Origin: Streptomyces hyaluromycini
GTDB lineage: Bacteria > Actinomycetota > Actinomycetes > Streptomycetales > Streptomycetaceae
Length of the DNA: 64,000 nt
Assembly: GCF_002217755.1 (NCBI RefSeq)
Contig: NZ_BCFL01000023.1
Coordinates: 285,247-349,246 of the forward strand
Reading direction: 5' to 3'
Made by a program: the position numbers and the translations under genes. Under the pieces are notes generated by a model that had not been told where the DNA came from, did not search any database, and saw only the letters and a program-made list of their open reading frames with translations. This document shows positions 24,924 to 33,111 of the stretch, piece after piece. The stretch's first letter is position 1, and each line of letters starts with the position of its first letter.

Positions 24924-26228
24924 ATGACTCAGATGCAGGAGCAGGAGATCGCGGACGAGACAGCCCGGGCGGTGGACGCGGCATCCCGTGGCTGCCCGGA
25001 GTACCGGGCCAACCCGCACCCCCTCTACCGGCACCTGCGGGAGAACGCGCCGGTCTCCCGCATCACCCCGCCCCACGGTGTGCACTCGTACCTGATCACC
25101 CGGTTCGAGGACGCGAAGGCCGCCCTTGCCGACCCGAGGATCAGCAAGGACATGTACGCCGCCATCGACGCCTACCGGTCCATCTTCGGCGACTCCTCCA
25201 TCGCCCTGGACGACAACATGCTGTTCGCCGACCCGCCGAAGCACACGCGGCTGCGCCGGATCGTCAGTCGTGCCTTCGTGCCCCGCCGTATCGAGGCGCT
25301 GCGCCCACGGATCCAGGAGCTCACCGACACGCTGCTCGACGACTGCTCCACTCTGCAGCCCGTCGATCTGCTGTCGGCCTTCGCCTTCCCGCTGCCCCTG
25401 CAGGTGATCTGCGAGCTCATCGGCGTCCCCGAGGAGGAGCGGCAGGAGGTCCAGCAGTGGTGCGGCGTCGTCGCGCGGACCGGTTTCAGCAAGAAGGACA
25501 AGGATCGCCTGGCCGAGGCGGAGAACACTCTCCGGGAGTACTTCGAGGTCCTGATCGCCCGTAAGCGCAAGGCCCCCGAGGACGACCTGCTCAGCGTCCT
25601 CATCCAGACGAGCGACGAGCAGGAGTCGCTGACGGACGGTGAGTTGCTGTCCACGCTGTGGGTGCTGCTGTTCGCGGGCCACAAGACGACCGCCTACCTC
25701 ATCGGCAACGCCGTCTACACCCTGCTCACCCATCCCGAGCAGCTCAGGCAGGTGATCGACTCGCCCGACCTCCTCCCGAACGCGATCGAGGAGATCATCC
25801 GCTTCGAGGGCTCGGTCGAGAACGCGACCTTCCGGCATGCCCTGGAGGACATCACCATCGCGGGGACGCTCATTCCCAAGGGCTCGCTGGTACAGATCGC
25901 GGTCACCTCGGCCAACCGGGACCCCGCGGCGTTCGAGGACCCCGACACCTTCGACATCGCCCGGCCGGGCGTACAGAGCAAGCACCTGTCCTTCGGTACG
26001 GGCCCGCACTTCTGCCTCGGCGCACCGCTGGCGAGGATGGAGATGCAGATCGCCCTGGCCTCGCTCTTCCGCCGCTTCCCGAAACTCTCCCTGGCCCTGC
26101 CGGCGGACGAGGCCAAGTGGCTCACCGTGCCCTTCCCCGCCTTCCGGGGCCTGACCGAACTGCCCGTCGTCCTGGACCCGTCCAGGATCCTGGACGACTG
26201 GGCGTCCGGGATGGTCGACTTCGCGTGA
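24924..26228 (+). CDS. Cytochrome P450 (CYP105/107-like class I)
   Basis: A 434-aa P450; ATG at 24924 is used because a GGA-rich ribosome site ending 6 bp upstream favours it over the longer form. Heme-binding loop FGTGPHFCLGAPLARME contains the Cys ligand; the ExxR motif is EEIIR. The I-helix, however, reads AGHKTT instead of the usual AGHE/DTT, with Lys254 where the acidic residue of the acid-alcohol pair sits. Substrate-recognition regions are intact. Electrons should come from ferredoxin and reductase encoded elsewhere. Divergent from an FAD-monooxygenase and amidohydrolase, so it may act on the same aromatic or secondary-metabolite scaffold. Confidence 0.93.
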   Translation: MTQMQEQEIADETARAVDAASRGCPEYRANPHPLYRHLRENAPVSRITPPHGVHSYLITRFEDAKAALADPRISKDMYAAIDAYRSIFGDSSIALDDNMLFADPPKHTRLRRIVSRAFVPRRIEALRPRIQELTDTLLDDCSTLQPVDLLSAFAFPLPLQVICELIGVPEEERQEVQQWCGVVARTGFSKKDKDRLAEAENTLREYFEVLIARKRKAPEDDLLSVLIQTSDEQESLTDGELLSTLWVLLFAGHKTTAYLIGNAVYTLLTHPEQLRQVIDSPDLLPNAIEEIIRFEGSVENATFRHALEDITIAGTLIPKGSLVQIAVTSANRDPAAFEDPDTFDIARPGVQSKHLSFGTGPHFCLGAPLARMEMQIALASLFRRFPKLSLALPADEAKWLTVPFPAFRGLTELPVVLDPSRILDDWASGMVDFA

Positions 26229-26265
26229 CATCACGGGCGTAGCCCGCGACCCCGGCGCAGCACGC

Positions 26266-26361
26266 TGCCGGTACGGCCGGCGCGACTACCTGCGCGAAGA
26301 CCAGGTCCTGCCACATCTACCGGCCCTGCGCCTCCGCCTCGCCAGGATCGCCATCAGCTGA
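26266..26361 (+). pseudogene. Fragment of large serine recombinase (C-terminal region)
   Basis: An in-frame stretch ending in TGA reads CRYGRRDYLREDQVLPHLP followed by ALRLRLARIA, matching the segment just after the zinc ribbon of Streptomyces large serine recombinases (usual wording: YVREDQILPHLPAL). The rest of the gene is missing around it. Related middle and terminal pieces lie at 28644-29235 and 33140-33319. The 320-bp gap it sits in (26229-26549) otherwise holds nothing I recognise. Confidence 0.6.
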
Positions 26362-26549
26362 CCGGACCCTCCGAAAACGCCGATGGAAGGGCGGTCGTGG
26401 TCGCGCAAGGACACCTCGTGGTACAAGGTCCGCGGTGTGCTCCCAGCGTCTTCTCGTGAGAACCGCTACCCACAAGAACTACTCGCCAACTGCTCGGAGA
26501 AGCCCCTGGCCGCTTGGCCGGCACGGTGATCAAGATGTCGGGCAAGGCC

Positions 26550-27155
26550 TCACCGACGGTGGACGTTGACGGCATAGCCGCCGCCGTCGTAGGGGACAGC
26601 GTCCCAGGTGGCGAAGCGGTTCACGCGGCTGAGGCCGGCCGCGGCGCAACAGTCGTCATACTCCGCCAGGGTGATGCCTGGCGGCACCGGCAGATGGGCT
26701 TCGTCCAGGCCGAAGCCGGCGACCATCAGACCACCCGGGCGCAGGACTGCGGCCAGGCGCTCGACCACCGTGGCCTCGGTGCCGGCCGTGAGCAACGGGA
26801 AAACGTTGCCCGCAGCGACCACGAGATCGAAGTCCGCTGCGATGCCGAGCAGGTCCGACTCGAACTCAGCCAGATCGACCTGGAACCAGGGCAGTTCCGG
26901 CGCCCGCTGCTGCGCCACTGCCAGCATCGACGCATCAAGATCCACCCCGACACAGTCGTACCCGAGCTCTGCAAGCCGGATCATGACCCGTCCGGTACCG
27001 CACCCGGCGTCCAGCACCCGCGCTCCGGCAGGCATGAGCGCTGCGCAGAACCGCGCCTCACCGTGCACATCCTGTCCGCCACGGGCCAGAGCCGCGAACC
27101 GGGCAGCGTAGTCCTGTCCGGATGTCCCCCCTGTCAACTCCTGCCAACGGCTCAT
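26550..27155 (-). CDS. Class I SAM-dependent methyltransferase
   Basis: A 201-aa protein starting MSRWQELTGGTSGQDYAARF (ATG at 27155). Motif I is VLDAGCGTGRV at about residue 55, the SAM ribose-binding acidic end of strand 2 is VGVDLDASML, and motif IV region is FDLVVAAGNVFPLL, with LRPGGLMVAGF as post-motif III. This is the small methyltransferase-11 type. Substrate cannot be told. There is no good ribosome site upstream. The gene stands alone between a recombinase fragment and the ArsR operon, in the opposite direction to the latter. Confidence 0.85.
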   Translation of the reverse strand: MSRWQELTGGTSGQDYAARFAALARGGQDVHGEARFCAALMPAGARVLDAGCGTGRVMIRLAELGYDCVGVDLDASMLAVAQQRAPELPWFQVDLAEFESDLLGIAADFDLVVAAGNVFPLLTAGTEATVVERLAAVLRPGGLMVAGFGLDEAHLPVPPGITLAEYDDCCAAAGLSRVNRFATWDAVPYDGGGYAVNVHRR

Positions 27156-27307
27156 GACGCCAACTCTAGGTCGTCCGTGTGCCACGCGAAGACGGGGCTG
27201 GGTCCGCGGCGCTGCGGGCCGTCACAGGACAGGGTGGGAAGGTCGGCAGTCGTCGGCGCGACGACGTCATCGGCGCAACCGAACGGACTCGGCACCCCCC
27301 ATCAATA

Positions 27308-27324
27308 CGCAACTAATAGTTGCG
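27308..27324. promoter_or_regulatory. Palindromic operator 1 of ArsR/SRPBCC operon
   Basis: A perfect 17-nt palindrome, CGCAACTA-A-TAGTTGCG, overlapping the proposed -35 box. It shares the GCAAC...GTTGC arms with a second palindrome 46 bp downstream. Likely binding site of the ArsR regulator encoded in the operon (inference from position and symmetry). Confidence 0.65.
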
Positions 27325-27348
27325 CGTAAGCGCCTCACGACGTAAGCT
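27320..27348 (+). promoter_or_regulatory. Promoter of ArsR/SRPBCC operon
   Basis: TTGCGC at 27320-27325 and TAAGCT at 27343-27348 are separated by 17 bp and fit a vegetative promoter reasonably. Operator 1 covers the -35 box and operator 2 covers the expected start of transcription, an arrangement suited to repression. Confidence 0.5.
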
Positions 27349-27353
27349 GACAT

Positions 27354-27368
27354 GCAACCAAAGGTTGC
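27354..27368. promoter_or_regulatory. Palindromic operator 2 of ArsR/SRPBCC operon
   Basis: Inverted repeat GCAACC-AAA-GGTTGC, 6-bp perfect arms, centred about 45 bp from operator 1 and 15 bp before the first start codon. Same half-site core (GCAAC) as operator 1. Confidence 0.62.
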
Positions 27369-27382
27369 GAAAGGGTTCGGGC

Positions 27383-27841
27383 ATGGAGTACGGCAGTATC
27401 GAGCGCGACATCCACATCGATGCGTCACCCGAGATGGTCTTCGAGGTCATCAGCCGACCGGAGCACATGCGGGAGTGGTGGCCGGACGAGGCCCGGTTCA
27501 AGCCCGTCGAAGGGGCACCCGGTGAGCTCTTCTGGCGTGACGAGGCGACCGGGGAGACGATGACCGTCGCGCTCACCGTCGTCGAGGTCGACCCGCCGTC
27601 GCGGTTCTCGTTCCGGTGGTGCTATTCGGAAACCGATCGCGGCGGGGACTCGCTGCTGGTCACCTTCGACCTGGAGCCGACAGAGCGAGGGACCCGGGTG
27701 CGGATGACGGAGACCGGGTTCCGCGAGATGGGCTGGGAGATCGCCGTCCTCGAGGAGCAGTACCGCGAGCACGCGAGCGGCTGGGACCACTACATCCCCC
27801 AGCTGGGCACCTACATCGCGCGGCTGGTGTCGACCCCATGA
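27383..27841 (+). CDS. SRPBCC (AHSA1/START-like) domain protein
   Basis: A 152-aa protein with the AHSA1 pattern: IERDIHIDASPEMVFEVISR, EHMREWWPDEARF, the beta-strand block FSFRWCYSE and TRVRMTETGFREMGWE, ending with a C-terminal helix (HYIPQLGTYIARLV). The fold forms a hydrophobic ligand cavity. It is the first gene of a three-gene operon: the ArsR regulator overlaps its stop by 4 bp and a second SRPBCC gene follows. Such ArsR-SRPBCC pairs are common in actinobacteria; ligand unknown. ATG at 27383 is preferred over an upstream in-frame start because the twin operators and promoter lie just before it. Confidence 0.88.
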   Translation: MEYGSIERDIHIDASPEMVFEVISRPEHMREWWPDEARFKPVEGAPGELFWRDEATGETMTVALTVVEVDPPSRFSFRWCYSETDRGGDSLLVTFDLEPTERGTRVRMTETGFREMGWEIAVLEEQYREHASGWDHYIPQLGTYIARLVSTP

Positions 27842-28188
27842 GCGCGCCGGTCGACGACGAGCTGTGGTCGGCGATCGGCGACCCGACCCGGCGCACCCTG
27901 ATCGACCTGCTCCTCGCGTACGGGCCCGGCACGGCCACCTCACTCAGCACGGGCCTCCCCCTCACGCGGCAGGCCGTGTCGAAACACCTCGCCGTCCTCG
28001 ACCGGGCCGGGCTGGTCCACGCCGAGCCGTCCGGTCGCGAGCGGCGCTACCACGTCGACGAGGCGCAGCTCGCCCGCGCGGCCGCGCAACTGGCCTCGGT
28101 CGGCGCCACCTGGGACGCCCGACTCCGCCGGATCAAACGCATCGCGGAGGCGATCGAACGCAGCCGCAACAACACCGAAGGAGAATGA
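27838..28188 (+). CDS. ArsR-family winged-helix regulator
   Basis: A 116-aa protein: WSAIGDPTRRTLIDLLL, then the recognition helix region GLPLTRQAVSKHLAVLDRAGLV and wing ERRYHVDE, typical of the ArsR/SmtB fold of the subgroup paired with SRPBCC proteins. No metal-binding Cys pair (ELCVCD) is present, so sensing is not metal-based in the usual way. ATG overlaps the upstream stop (ATGA). Probably autorepresses the operon through the two palindromes at 27308-27324 and 27354-27368 (inference). Confidence 0.92.
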   Translation: MSAPVDDELWSAIGDPTRRTLIDLLLAYGPGTATSLSTGLPLTRQAVSKHLAVLDRAGLVHAEPSGRERRYHVDEAQLARAAAQLASVGATWDARLRRIKRIAEAIERSRNNTEGE

Positions 28189-28190
28189 AC

Positions 28191-28634
28191 ATGGTCGACA
28201 TCCTGCATCGAATCGGCGCCGTCGCGTCGCTGGAGGACGTCTATCGGGCCATCGCAACCCCCGAGGGCATCGCCGGCTGGTGGACGACCGACACCACCGG
28301 CAAGAGCGAGGTCGGCGGCCGGCTGGCGTTCCGATTCGGCGACGTCGGCGGCTTCGACATGGAGATCCTGGAGCTCGACCCCGCCGGCCGGGTGCGATGG
28401 CGCGTCACGGACGGACCCGCGGAGTGGATCGGTACTGAGATCGACTGGAGCCTCAGCCGGCGCGACGAGTACACGATCGTCCTGTTCAAACACGAGGGCT
28501 GGCGCGAGCCGGTCGAGTTCATGCACCACTGCAGCACGAAGTGGGCGACCTTCCTGATGAGTCTCAAGCAGTTCGCGGAGACCGGACACGGCAGGCCGGC
28601 GCCCGACGACGTCCGTATCAGCGACTGGCACTAA
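28191..28634 (+). CDS. SRPBCC (AHSA1-like) domain protein
   Basis: A 147-aa protein with VDILHRIGAVASLEDVYRAI, GWWTTDTTG, GRLAFRFGDVGGFDMEILEL and the C-terminal helix block KWATFLMSLKQFAETG, a normal AHSA1-like fold. GGAG lies 7 bp before the ATG at 28191; an ATG at 28185 is in frame but too close to the ribosome site. Third gene of the ArsR operon and distinct in sequence from the first SRPBCC gene, so not a recent tandem copy. Ligand unknown. Confidence 0.86.
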   Translation: MVDILHRIGAVASLEDVYRAIATPEGIAGWWTTDTTGKSEVGGRLAFRFGDVGGFDMEILELDPAGRVRWRVTDGPAEWIGTEIDWSLSRRDEYTIVLFKHEGWREPVEFMHHCSTKWATFLMSLKQFAETGHGRPAPDDVRISDWH

Positions 28635-28643
28635 CGGCGGGAG

Positions 28644-29235
28644 TGAACCCCGGCCGGGCCTTCGACGCGGTCGCCACCGGCTTGCGTGAACGCGCCGTCT
28701 ACGGCAACCAGTTCGCGGCCATGGCTCCGCTCTTCGCCCAGCGGCCGGCCGGGCACAGCATCGCCCGCATCACCCGCGCCCTCAACGACACCGGCAACCC
28801 CTGCCCGTCCGGCGCCGACACCACCCGAAACCCGCACCGGGAAGGCCGGCGCTGGGTGCTGAACACGGTGCAGTCCATCCCCACCAATCCCCGCTGCACC
28901 GGCCGCCAGGTCCGGAACCGCCAGCGCACCGACCACGACCTCGTCGACCCGCGCACACCACCCCCGGCCACCGCAACGTCATGCGCTGGAACACCCCCAC
29001 CGACTGGATCATCTCCGCCCGACCCGCTCATCCCGCGCTGGTCAGCGAGGCCGACCTCATCACCGTCCAGAACCTCCGCGCCCGGCCGGAGTCCGAACCA
29101 GGCCACGCCCATCTCCTGGCCGGCCTGCTGTGCTGCGGTGTGTGCGGCCGCCGCATGGAATCCCACCGGAGTCACCGCCGTCCCGGCCACCGGTGCCGCC
29201 ACGGCCACACCAGCGCCACCCGCCCGAGCTGGAGG
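28644..29235 (+). pseudogene. Degraded large serine recombinase, middle region with frameshift
   Basis: The first frame gives AGHSIARITRALNDTG, CPSGADTTRNPHREGRRW and NPRCTGRQVRNRQRTDHDLV; from about 28975 the match continues in another frame with MRWNTPTDWIISARPAHPAL, LLAGLLCCGVCGRRMESH and HRCRHGHTSATRP (zinc ribbon CxxC...CxxH). This is the recombinase and zinc-ribbon region of a large serine recombinase, broken by a frameshift near 28960, without the N-terminal catalytic domain and without its end. The 260 bp to its right (29236-29498) hold nothing I recognise. Confidence 0.75.
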
Positions 29236-29498
29236 CCGCAAGCGGGTGCCGATGTCCCCCGCCCTGAAACCGGGCGCCGTGGGGCGACTCTGTGTCCGAG
29301 GGACGAGTCAACCGCCGGCGATACGGCCGTGCTGGCGCAGGGGCGGCTCAAGCTCCAAGATCCGCCGGGTGCCCCCACTGTCTCCCCACGAGAACCGGCA
29401 TCCAGCGGGCGCATGTTTCCGGGCCTCCGCCATTCAACGAGATCACCCGGCGTAGCCAAGCCAGCGGACGGGCGAAGGCCGGCTCACGCACGACTGCG

Positions 29499-29732
29499 TC
29501 ACTCGGCCTGCGAGGCGCTCCTCAGGGGTCGCAGCGCAGCGGCGCCGGCCCGCACCATCGCGGACACCGGTGCCCCTGCCCACTGCACGAGGTCACGCGG
29601 CAAGCCGGTGTCGAGCTCGATGGTCACCCGCACGTATCGGGTGTGCAGCTGAGTGACTTTGACGGAACGTGGTACGACAGCGTCCGGGCCGCGCTGCAAT
29701 GCGGCCCGGTAGGTGTCCTTCCGCTGATTCAT
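29499..29732 (-). CDS. Small protein paired with ParA (putative partition partner)
   Basis: A 77-aa protein whose ATG overlaps the stop of the ParA gene (ATGA). The sequence NQRKDTYRAALQRGPD, PRSVKVTQLHTRYVRVTIEL and LPRDLVQWAGAPVS is basic at the start and beta/alpha-like after it. The size, coupling and position directly behind parA fit a small ParB-like or ribbon-helix-helix centromere-binding partner, but I cannot see a clear DNA-binding motif. Functional link is inference from position. Confidence 0.55.
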   Translation of the reverse strand: MNQRKDTYRAALQRGPDAVVPRSVKVTQLHTRYVRVTIELDTGLPRDLVQWAGAPVSAMVRAGAAALRPLRSASQAE

Positions 29733-30415
29733 GCCTTGTCCTGTCGCTTGATGAGTTCGTCTGCGAGGTCCATGTACGCCGAGGCTTTGACTTCCACCGG
29801 ACTTCCGAATGACTGGGCGTACAAGTCGAGCCGCGGAATGTGCGTGGACAACACGTCGAATCCCCGCTCGGTGAGAGCTTCGCGGGCGTCAGCGTCGGGA
29901 CCGGTACGCGTGGCCTCGGCACGATTCGTTCGGTTCAGCAGAACGGCGGCGTGGGCCGGCTGGACGCGCAAGGACTGCACGTCGCCCATCTCGCCACCGA
30001 TGGGCGCCATGCGATCCAGCTCGATGGGAGCCGGCGTCACCGGCACGATCCATTCGCTTGCGTACCTCATGATGCTGCGGGCGATGTGCGCGTGGTCCTC
30101 CATCTGCGGAGCGTCGAATACGACGGCCTGCCGGTCGCCCAGGAAGTCGTTCACGCGCCGGTGCACATCGCCCACCGGAAGGGCGACCACAGGAAACGGG
30201 AAGCCACCTGCCAATTCGCTCCAGCGCAGCGCGGAGGAAGCGGGGTCGCTGTCGACCAGCAGCGGTGGGATACCCGACTCGTGAAGTGCGTGGGCCAACC
30301 AGACTGCGCTGGTCGTCTTTCCCACCCCGGGCTTCAGGTTCACAAAGGCGTAGCTCAGCGGCACACGGGTCAACGTATGGTCGCGAGCGGCTGCCCGGCC
30401 GCCGACTCGGGGCAT
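29729..30415 (-). CDS. ParA-family partition ATPase
   Basis: A 228-aa P-loop ATPase with deviant Walker A KPGVGKTT (the K..GxGKTT form of ParA/MinD), A' block LLVDSDPASSALRW and a Walker B-type AVVFDAPQ. The N-terminus before YAFVNLKPG is unusual, and a later GTG start (near 30365) is possible. ParA proteins position plasmids, chromosomes or complexes by cycling on the nucleoid. With the small coupled downstream gene it looks like a plasmid or integrative-element partition cassette in the decayed mobile region; a chromosomal role is less likely. Confidence 0.82.
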   Translation of the reverse strand: MPRVGGRAAARDHTLTRVPLSYAFVNLKPGVGKTTSAVWLAHALHESGIPPLLVDSDPASSALRWSELAGGFPFPVVALPVGDVHRRVNDFLGDRQAVVFDAPQMEDHAHIARSIMRYASEWIVPVTPAPIELDRMAPIGGEMGDVQSLRVQPAHAAVLLNRTNRAEATRTGPDADAREALTERGFDVLSTHIPRLDLYAQSFGSPVEVKASAYMDLADELIKRQDKA

Positions 30416-30727
30416 ACGGTGCCATCGTTCACCCTGCGGCGCCGGTGAATCATTCGTATGGGCCAGTACGGAAGTCGCGAGGCCCGAGGGGGATCGACAG
30501 TGAGCCGGCAGCTCTCGCCGGGACGATGGTCGGCTCGTCAGACGGCTTCGTGGAGGATGCCGGGGCCGGAGTCGCGTCGCTGGTCTTCTTGGCGTTGGTG
30601 ACGGTCGCGATGACCCGTTCGCCGGGCTTTGCGGTGAATTGTTTCCCGCCCGGTACGGCTGGATGCGTGCTACGCCGAAGCGTCGCCCACTGCTAGCGTC
30701 AAAGCGAACCGGGGGACGGGGTGGGCG
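30416..30727. other. Gene-free stretch between parA and P450
   Basis: About 310 bp between divergent genes (parA leftward, P450 rightward), so it should hold both promoters. A TGCTAGCGT stretch near 30691 could be a -10 region for the P450, without a convincing -35. No gene recognised. Confidence 0.4.
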
Positions 30728-31927
30728 ATGTCAGCCGACGTGATCGATCTGGTGGCGATGGGCGAGGACTTCGTCCGCGATCCGTATCCGGTTTACGCGG
30801 CGCTGCGTGAGCGCGGCCCCGTGCACAAGGTGCGGATCCCGGAGGGTGCGGAGGCCTGGCTTGTCGTCGGGTACGAGGCCGGCCGGGCCGCGCTCGTGGA
30901 TCCGCGGTTGTCCAAGCAATGGAAGAACGCCTCGCCTTCCTTTCCGCTCCCCAGTCCATCTGCGGGGCCACACATGCTCAACTCCGACCCACCGGACCAT
31001 GAGCGGCTGCGCAAGCTGGTCGTCCGCGAGTTCACTCCGCGCCGGATCGAGCAGCTCGCCCCACGCGTGCGGCAGATCACCGACGAGTTGCTCGACGTGA
31101 TGACGGCGCTTCCGGAAGGGCGGGCCGATCTGGTCGAGGCACTCTCGTTCCCGCTGCCCATCTCGGTGATCTGCGAGCTGCTCGGCGTCCCGATGCTGGA
31201 CAGGGCCGCGTTCCGCGCCTGGACCGGCACGATACTCACCGACCCGGACCCGGACGCGCGGCTGGCGGCGACGGGTGAGGTGGCCACCTATCTCGCCGAG
31301 TTACTGGAGCGCAAGCGCCTGGCGCCGGGGCAGGACCTGATGAGCGCCCTGATCCGGACCACCGACGAGGACGGCGACCGGCTCTCTCCGGACGAACTGC
31401 GGGGTACCGCCTGGCTGCTGCTGGTCGCGGGGCATGAGACCACCGTCAATCTGATCTCCAACGGCGTGTTGGCGCTGCTGACCCATCCCGACCAACTCGC
31501 CGCACTTCGCGAGGACATGACGCTGATGGACAACGCAGTGGAGGAGATGCTGCGCTACGACGGGCCGGTGGAGACGCCGACGTTCAGGTTCACCACCGAG
31601 CCGGTCGAGATCGGCACTACGGACATCCCCGGCGGCGGTGAACTGGTCCTCGTGGCTCTGGCGGACGCAAACCACGACCCGGCCCGCTTCCCCGACCCGG
31701 GCCGCTTCGACGTCCGGCGGCCCGCAGGCGGTCACGTCGCCTTCGGCCACGGCATCCACTACTGCCTCGGAGCACCGCTCGCCCGCATGGAGGCTCGGAT
31801 CGCGATCCGAGCCCTGCTGGAGCGCTGCCCCGACCTCGCCCTCGACGCCCACCCGGCCGCCCTGACGTGGCGCCACGGCATGCTCATCCGCGGCCCACGT
31901 CAGCTGCCGGTCCGATGGAAGTCCTGA
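30728..31927 (+). CDS. Cytochrome P450 (CYP107-like class I)
   Basis: A 399-aa P450 with a normal I-helix motif AGHETT, ExxR as EEMLR, and heme loop FGHGIHYCLGAPLARME. N-terminal DFVRDPYPVYAALRERGPV is typical of actinobacterial soluble P450s. A TTA leucine codon at 31301-31303 (residue 192) may make it bldA-dependent. It stands alone, between parA and an IS element, so its substrate has no context; it may belong to the mobile region. Its only paralogue here, the P450 at 24924, differs clearly in sequence. Confidence 0.93.
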   Translation: MSADVIDLVAMGEDFVRDPYPVYAALRERGPVHKVRIPEGAEAWLVVGYEAGRAALVDPRLSKQWKNASPSFPLPSPSAGPHMLNSDPPDHERLRKLVVREFTPRRIEQLAPRVRQITDELLDVMTALPEGRADLVEALSFPLPISVICELLGVPMLDRAAFRAWTGTILTDPDPDARLAATGEVATYLAELLERKRLAPGQDLMSALIRTTDEDGDRLSPDELRGTAWLLLVAGHETTVNLISNGVLALLTHPDQLAALREDMTLMDNAVEEMLRYDGPVETPTFRFTTEPVEIGTTDIPGGGELVLVALADANHDPARFPDPGRFDVRRPAGGHVAFGHGIHYCLGAPLARMEARIAIRALLERCPDLALDAHPAALTWRHGMLIRGPRQLPVRWKS

Positions 31928-31959
31928 CTTTACGCCTGCCAAGTACCTCATCCGCACCG

Positions 31960-31986
31960 TGTGCCGCTCGAAAGGTCGTCGCCGCA
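31960..31986 (+). repeat. Left terminal inverted repeat of the IS
   Basis: 27 bp beginning TGTGCCGCTCGAAAGG; 26 of 27 positions match the right repeat in inverted orientation. Confidence 0.85.
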
Positions 31987-32026
31987 GGTGAGCGGGGTGC
32001 GGTGGGTCCACTGGGACCATGTCCGC

Positions 32027-33109
32027 GTGATCGTGTCCTTGCTATACAAGGTGGCCCGGAAGTTGCTGTGCGTACCGTCGGTACTGCTCCGCAGAGAGGA
32101 GGCGAAGGACGCGGAACTGCTGGTGTTGCGGCACGAGAATACGGTGCTGCGCCGGCAGTTGGCCGGTCCGGTCCGCTACGAGCCCGCCGACCGGTTCTGG
32201 TTCGCCGTGCTGTCCACACTGGTACCCCGACGGCGCTGGCGCGAGGTCTTCCCGGTCACCCCCGGCACCTTACTCGCCTGGCACCGCAGGTTCACTGCCG
32301 CGAAGTGGGACTACAGCGCGCGCCGGCGCACTGGACGCCCACCCACCCGGGCGGCGGTGAAGACGCTCGTCCTGCGGCTGGCCCAGGAGAATCCGAGGTG
32401 GGGACACAGGCGGATCCAGGCGGAGTTGGCCCGAATCGGGCATCAGATCGTCGCCTCCACGGTCTGGGAGATACTGAACGCCGCGGGCGTCGACCCGGCG
32501 CCGCGTCGTACCGGCCCGACTTGGCGTGAGTTCCTCACCGTCCAAGCCGAGAGCATCATCGCGGCAGACTTCTTCCACATCGACCCTGCGCTGGGTGGGC
32601 GGTTGTACGCGCTGGCGTTCCTCGAGCACGGTACCCGGCGCCTGCACATCTCCGGGGTCACCGCCCATCCGACGCGCTATTGGACGGTGCGGCAGGCGAG
32701 GAATCTCGCCGTCGACATGGACATACGCATGGAGCCCCCGCGCTTTTTGCTGCGTGATCGTGATGGCAAGTACGGCGAGGCGTTCGACGGCGTCTTCCAG
32801 GCCGAGGACATGGAGATCCTCAAGAGCGCGCCACGAGCTCCTCGGATGAACGCCCACTGCGAACGGATCATCGGCAGCATCCGGCGTGAGGTCCTCGACC
32901 ACGTCCTCATCGCGAACGAGGCCCACGCTCGCAAGGTCCTTGCCGCCTACGAGCGGCACCACAACGAGCACCGACCCCACCAGGCCCGACACCAGCTACC
33001 GCCCGAGGCTCACGAACAGCCCGCCACCGTGCATGACCTCGACATCCGCATGGTGCTACGCACCCGGATCCTCGGTGGCCTGATCAACGAGTACCGATAT
33101 ACGGCGTGA
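32027..33109 (+). CDS. Integrase-core (rve) DDE transposase of the IS
   Basis: A 360-aa transposase; GTG at 32027 begins VIVSLLYKVARKLL, the usual start of this actinobacterial family (an in-frame start at 31961 would lie inside the terminal repeat). A helix-turn-helix region covers LLVLRHENTVLRRQL and RRIQAELARIGHQI. The catalytic core carries Asp in IIAADFFHID, Asp in LLRDRDGKYG and Glu in NAHCERIIGSIRREV, so the DDE triad is complete. It ends with HNEHRPHQA, typical of rve transposases. A TTA codon near 32270 is present. The protein looks intact, so the element may still move. Confidence 0.9.
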   Translation: MIVSLLYKVARKLLCVPSVLLRREEAKDAELLVLRHENTVLRRQLAGPVRYEPADRFWFAVLSTLVPRRRWREVFPVTPGTLLAWHRRFTAAKWDYSARRRTGRPPTRAAVKTLVLRLAQENPRWGHRRIQAELARIGHQIVASTVWEILNAAGVDPAPRRTGPTWREFLTVQAESIIAADFFHIDPALGGRLYALAFLEHGTRRLHISGVTAHPTRYWTVRQARNLAVDMDIRMEPPRFLLRDRDGKYGEAFDGVFQAEDMEILKSAPRAPRMNAHCERIIGSIRREVLDHVLIANEAHARKVLAAYERHHNEHRPHQARHQLPPEAHEQPATVHDLDIRMVLRTRILGGLINEYRYTA

Positions 33110-33111
33110 CG

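Noticed and set aside
24924..26228. P450 as a pseudogene because of AGHKTT
   Set aside because: Frame, heme loop and ExxR are intact and length is normal; one odd residue is not proof of loss.
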